Part shown: positions 6,791-7,535 of the stretch, piece by piece | Numbering within the stretch: position 1 is the first letter of the stretch | Layout: every line of letters begins with the position of its first letter | NCBI GenBank assembly: GCA_025353305.1 | Contig: JANXQX010000185.1 | Span: 1-7,535, forward strand | Source: Holophagaceae bacterium | GTDB lineage: Bacteria > Acidobacteriota > Holophagae > Holophagales > Holophagaceae | Direction of reading: 5' to 3' | DNA length: 7,535 nt | Position numbers and translations under genes: made by a program | Notes under the pieces: generated by a model | The model's input: the letters and a program-made list of their open reading frames with translations, nothing else | Database searches by the model: none | Told to the model about the DNA's origin: nothing

Positions 6791-7246
6791 ATGGGTGAAG
6801 ACTTAGTACGCAATCGCAAAGCATTCCATGACTATCACATCGAGGATACGTGGGAGGCGGGTGTCGCCTTGCTGGGCACGGAAGTGAAGGCCCTGCGCGG
6901 AGGCCATGGCCAGTTGCAGGATGCCTACGTGGATGCCCAGGACGGCGAACTGTGGCTCAAGCAGGCCAACATCTCGCCCTACAAATTCGGCACCGATTCC
7001 AACCACGATCCCTTGCGCCCCCGCAAGCTCCTGATGAATCGCGCGGAGATCGAGAAGATCCTGTCCCGATCAGTCCGCAAGGGCTTCACGATCATCCCGC
7101 TGGCCATCTACCTGAATGAAAAAAACATCATCAAGGTGAAGATCGCCCTGGCCAGCGGCAAGACCCAGGGTGACAAGCGCGAAGCCCTGAAAGAACGCGA
7201 AAGCAAGCGCGAAATGGACCGCGTCAGAAAGGGCGACCGGGAGTGA
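6791..7246 (+). CDS. smpB: SsrA (tmRNA)-binding protein SmpB
   Basis: SmpB binds the tRNA-like part of tmRNA and delivers it to ribosomes stalled on mRNAs without stop codons (trans-translation). The 151-residue length is normal. Signature segments are NRKAFHDYHI at 8-17, EAGVALLGTEVKALR at 22-36, the Q/A-rich YVDAQDGELWL strand, ISPY at 61-64, DPLRPRKLL at 73-81, and GFTIIPLAIY at 98-107. The basic C-terminal tail begins GKTQGDKR at 123-130 and would fold as a helix in the decoding centre. The residue before DKR is glycine, where His or Tyr is usual. The ATG at 6791 is the first start after an in-frame TAG at 6779 and has only a weak upstream purine stretch. No ssrA gene is visible in the window. 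Confidence 0.96.
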   Translation: MGEDLVRNRKAFHDYHIEDTWEAGVALLGTEVKALRGGHGQLQDAYVDAQDGELWLKQANISPYKFGTDSNHDPLRPRKLLMNRAEIEKILSRSVRKGFTIIPLAIYLNEKNIIKVKIALASGKTQGDKREALKERESKREMDRVRKGDRE

Positions 7247-7258
7247 AACCTAGTCGCG

Positions 7259-7273
7259 TTCTACCGTGTAGAA
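7259..7273 (+). terminator. Small hairpin just after smpB
   Basis: TTCTAC (7259-7264) and GTAGAA (7268-7273) form a perfect 6-base stem with a 3-base loop, 12 bases after the smpB stop. No U-tract follows, so it is at best a weak or factor-assisted terminator or a 3' stability element. Confidence 0.25.
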
Positions 7274-7279
7274 TATGAC

Positions 7280-7317
7280 TCACCGCCAAGACGCCAAGGG
7301 TGCCAAGAAAGCCAAGA
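7280..7317 (+). repeat. GCCAAG periodic repeat, left inverted arm
   Basis: GCCAAG occurs at 7285, 7293, 7302 and 7311 (spacing 8, 9 and 9). The first 19 bases (7280-7298) are the exact reverse complement of 7500-7518. After three mismatches another nine bases (7302-7310) also match. The type resembles short non-coding repeats of many environmental bacteria (recalled, not searched). Confidence 0.75.
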
Positions 7318-7482
7318 CAGGAGTCATGTGCTAGCTCCGCGGATGGAATTCAGACGGGCCGGCACGGGCTACACTGGTGCGTGGGGCCGCCGCCGAGCCG
7401 TCTAAATTTGCGGGCTTTGAGCCCGCAGTCACTGTGAGTCCCCGCGAAGCAATTTTCAGCTCCAATCCAGAGCGGTCGGGTT
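7318..7482. other. Non-coding GC-rich insert between the inverted arms
   Basis: No credible ORF is present. The stretch contains AGACGG (7352-7357) complementary to CCGTCT (7398-7403), a small GCAC/GTGC pair inside it (7362-7365 with 7377-7380), and the strong hairpin at 7409-7427. It may be a structured RNA or the body of a small repeat element. I recognise no RNA family. Confidence 0.35.
7409..7427. repeat. Strong GC hairpin
   Basis: TGCGGGCT and AGCCCGCA form a perfect 8-base stem with a TTG loop. There is no U-tract on the plus strand, and only a mixed AAATTTA follows on the minus strand. It is therefore not a classical intrinsic terminator, although it might act as one for smpB. Confidence 0.5.
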
Positions 7483-7518
7483 TGGTTTTTCTTGGCGTGC
7501 TTGGCGTCTTGGCGGTGA
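7483..7518 (-). repeat. GCCAAG periodic repeat, right inverted arm
   Basis: This is the reverse-oriented partner of the arm at 7280-7317. It reads CTTGGC at 7491, 7500 and 7508 and ends GGCGGTGA. The two arms enclose about 165 bases and could pair as a long-range stem in RNA or mark the ends of a small element. Confidence 0.75.
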
Positions 7519-7535
7519 AATCTTTCTTTTTGAAA

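Noticed and set aside
6741..6824. Longer version of the Asp-box protein starting at 6824
   Set aside because: It would add 28 residues before the signal peptide and overlap smpB. The strong TGGAGGT site before the ATG at 6740 decides for the shorter form.
7363..7403. Resemblance to a 16S rRNA segment (GGGCTACAC followed by a GC-rich stretch) or to a tmRNA/tRNA end
   Set aside because: Only about nine bases match the 16S motif and the following bases diverge. No TPsiC-like arm or CCA end is present, so neither rRNA nor tmRNA can be supported.
7280..7518. CRISPR array
   Set aside because: The repeats are 6-base units at 8-9-base spacing in two inverted blocks, with no uniform 25-40-base repeats separated by unique spacers and no cas genes.

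Overview
The window reads as a GC-rich (roughly 60-65% in the core genes) bacterial chromosome segment. The large secreted Asp-box (BNR/VPS10-like) protein, the DUF5939-type class III cyclase and the GC-rich codon use fit Acidobacteriota, possibly the Holophagae/Geothrix side. That placement is inferred from gene content, not from a marker gene.

Layout, left to right. (1) Bases 1-801 hold the 3' part of an unrecognised gene that runs in from the left edge. Its base composition falls from about 68% GC to about 35-45% GC along its length. It overlaps by 4 bases a small ORF (798-1109) that begins like a secreted protein and ends inside a C-rich periodic repeat. (2) Bases 1120-2541 encode a soluble class III adenylate cyclase with an N-terminal DUF5939-like region carrying a four-cysteine zinc-ribbon pattern. 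(3) Bases 2629-3582 encode O-acetylserine sulfhydrylase (cysK). Its promoter overlaps a sequence that closely matches the IscR/Rrf2 type-1 operator. (4) A 164-base convergent gap follows. (5) Bases 6740-3747 on the minus strand encode a 997-residue exported protein with eleven recognisable Asp boxes. (6) Only 50 bases separate its start codon from that of the divergent smpB (6791-7246), the tmRNA-binding trans-translation factor. (7) The right end (7247-7535) is non-coding. It holds a pair of inverted GCCAAG-repeat arms with a 19-base perfect core, enclosing a GC-rich hairpin region.

The genes do not form one pathway. cysK looks like a single-gene transcription unit under its own promoter. 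The cyclase, the Asp-box protein and smpB are each likely expressed separately. I see no CRISPR array, insertion sequence, tRNA, rRNA or complete tmRNA gene. The signals that most deserve a second look are the IscR-like operator on cysK, the inverted periodic repeat at the right end, and the composition break in the left-edge gene.
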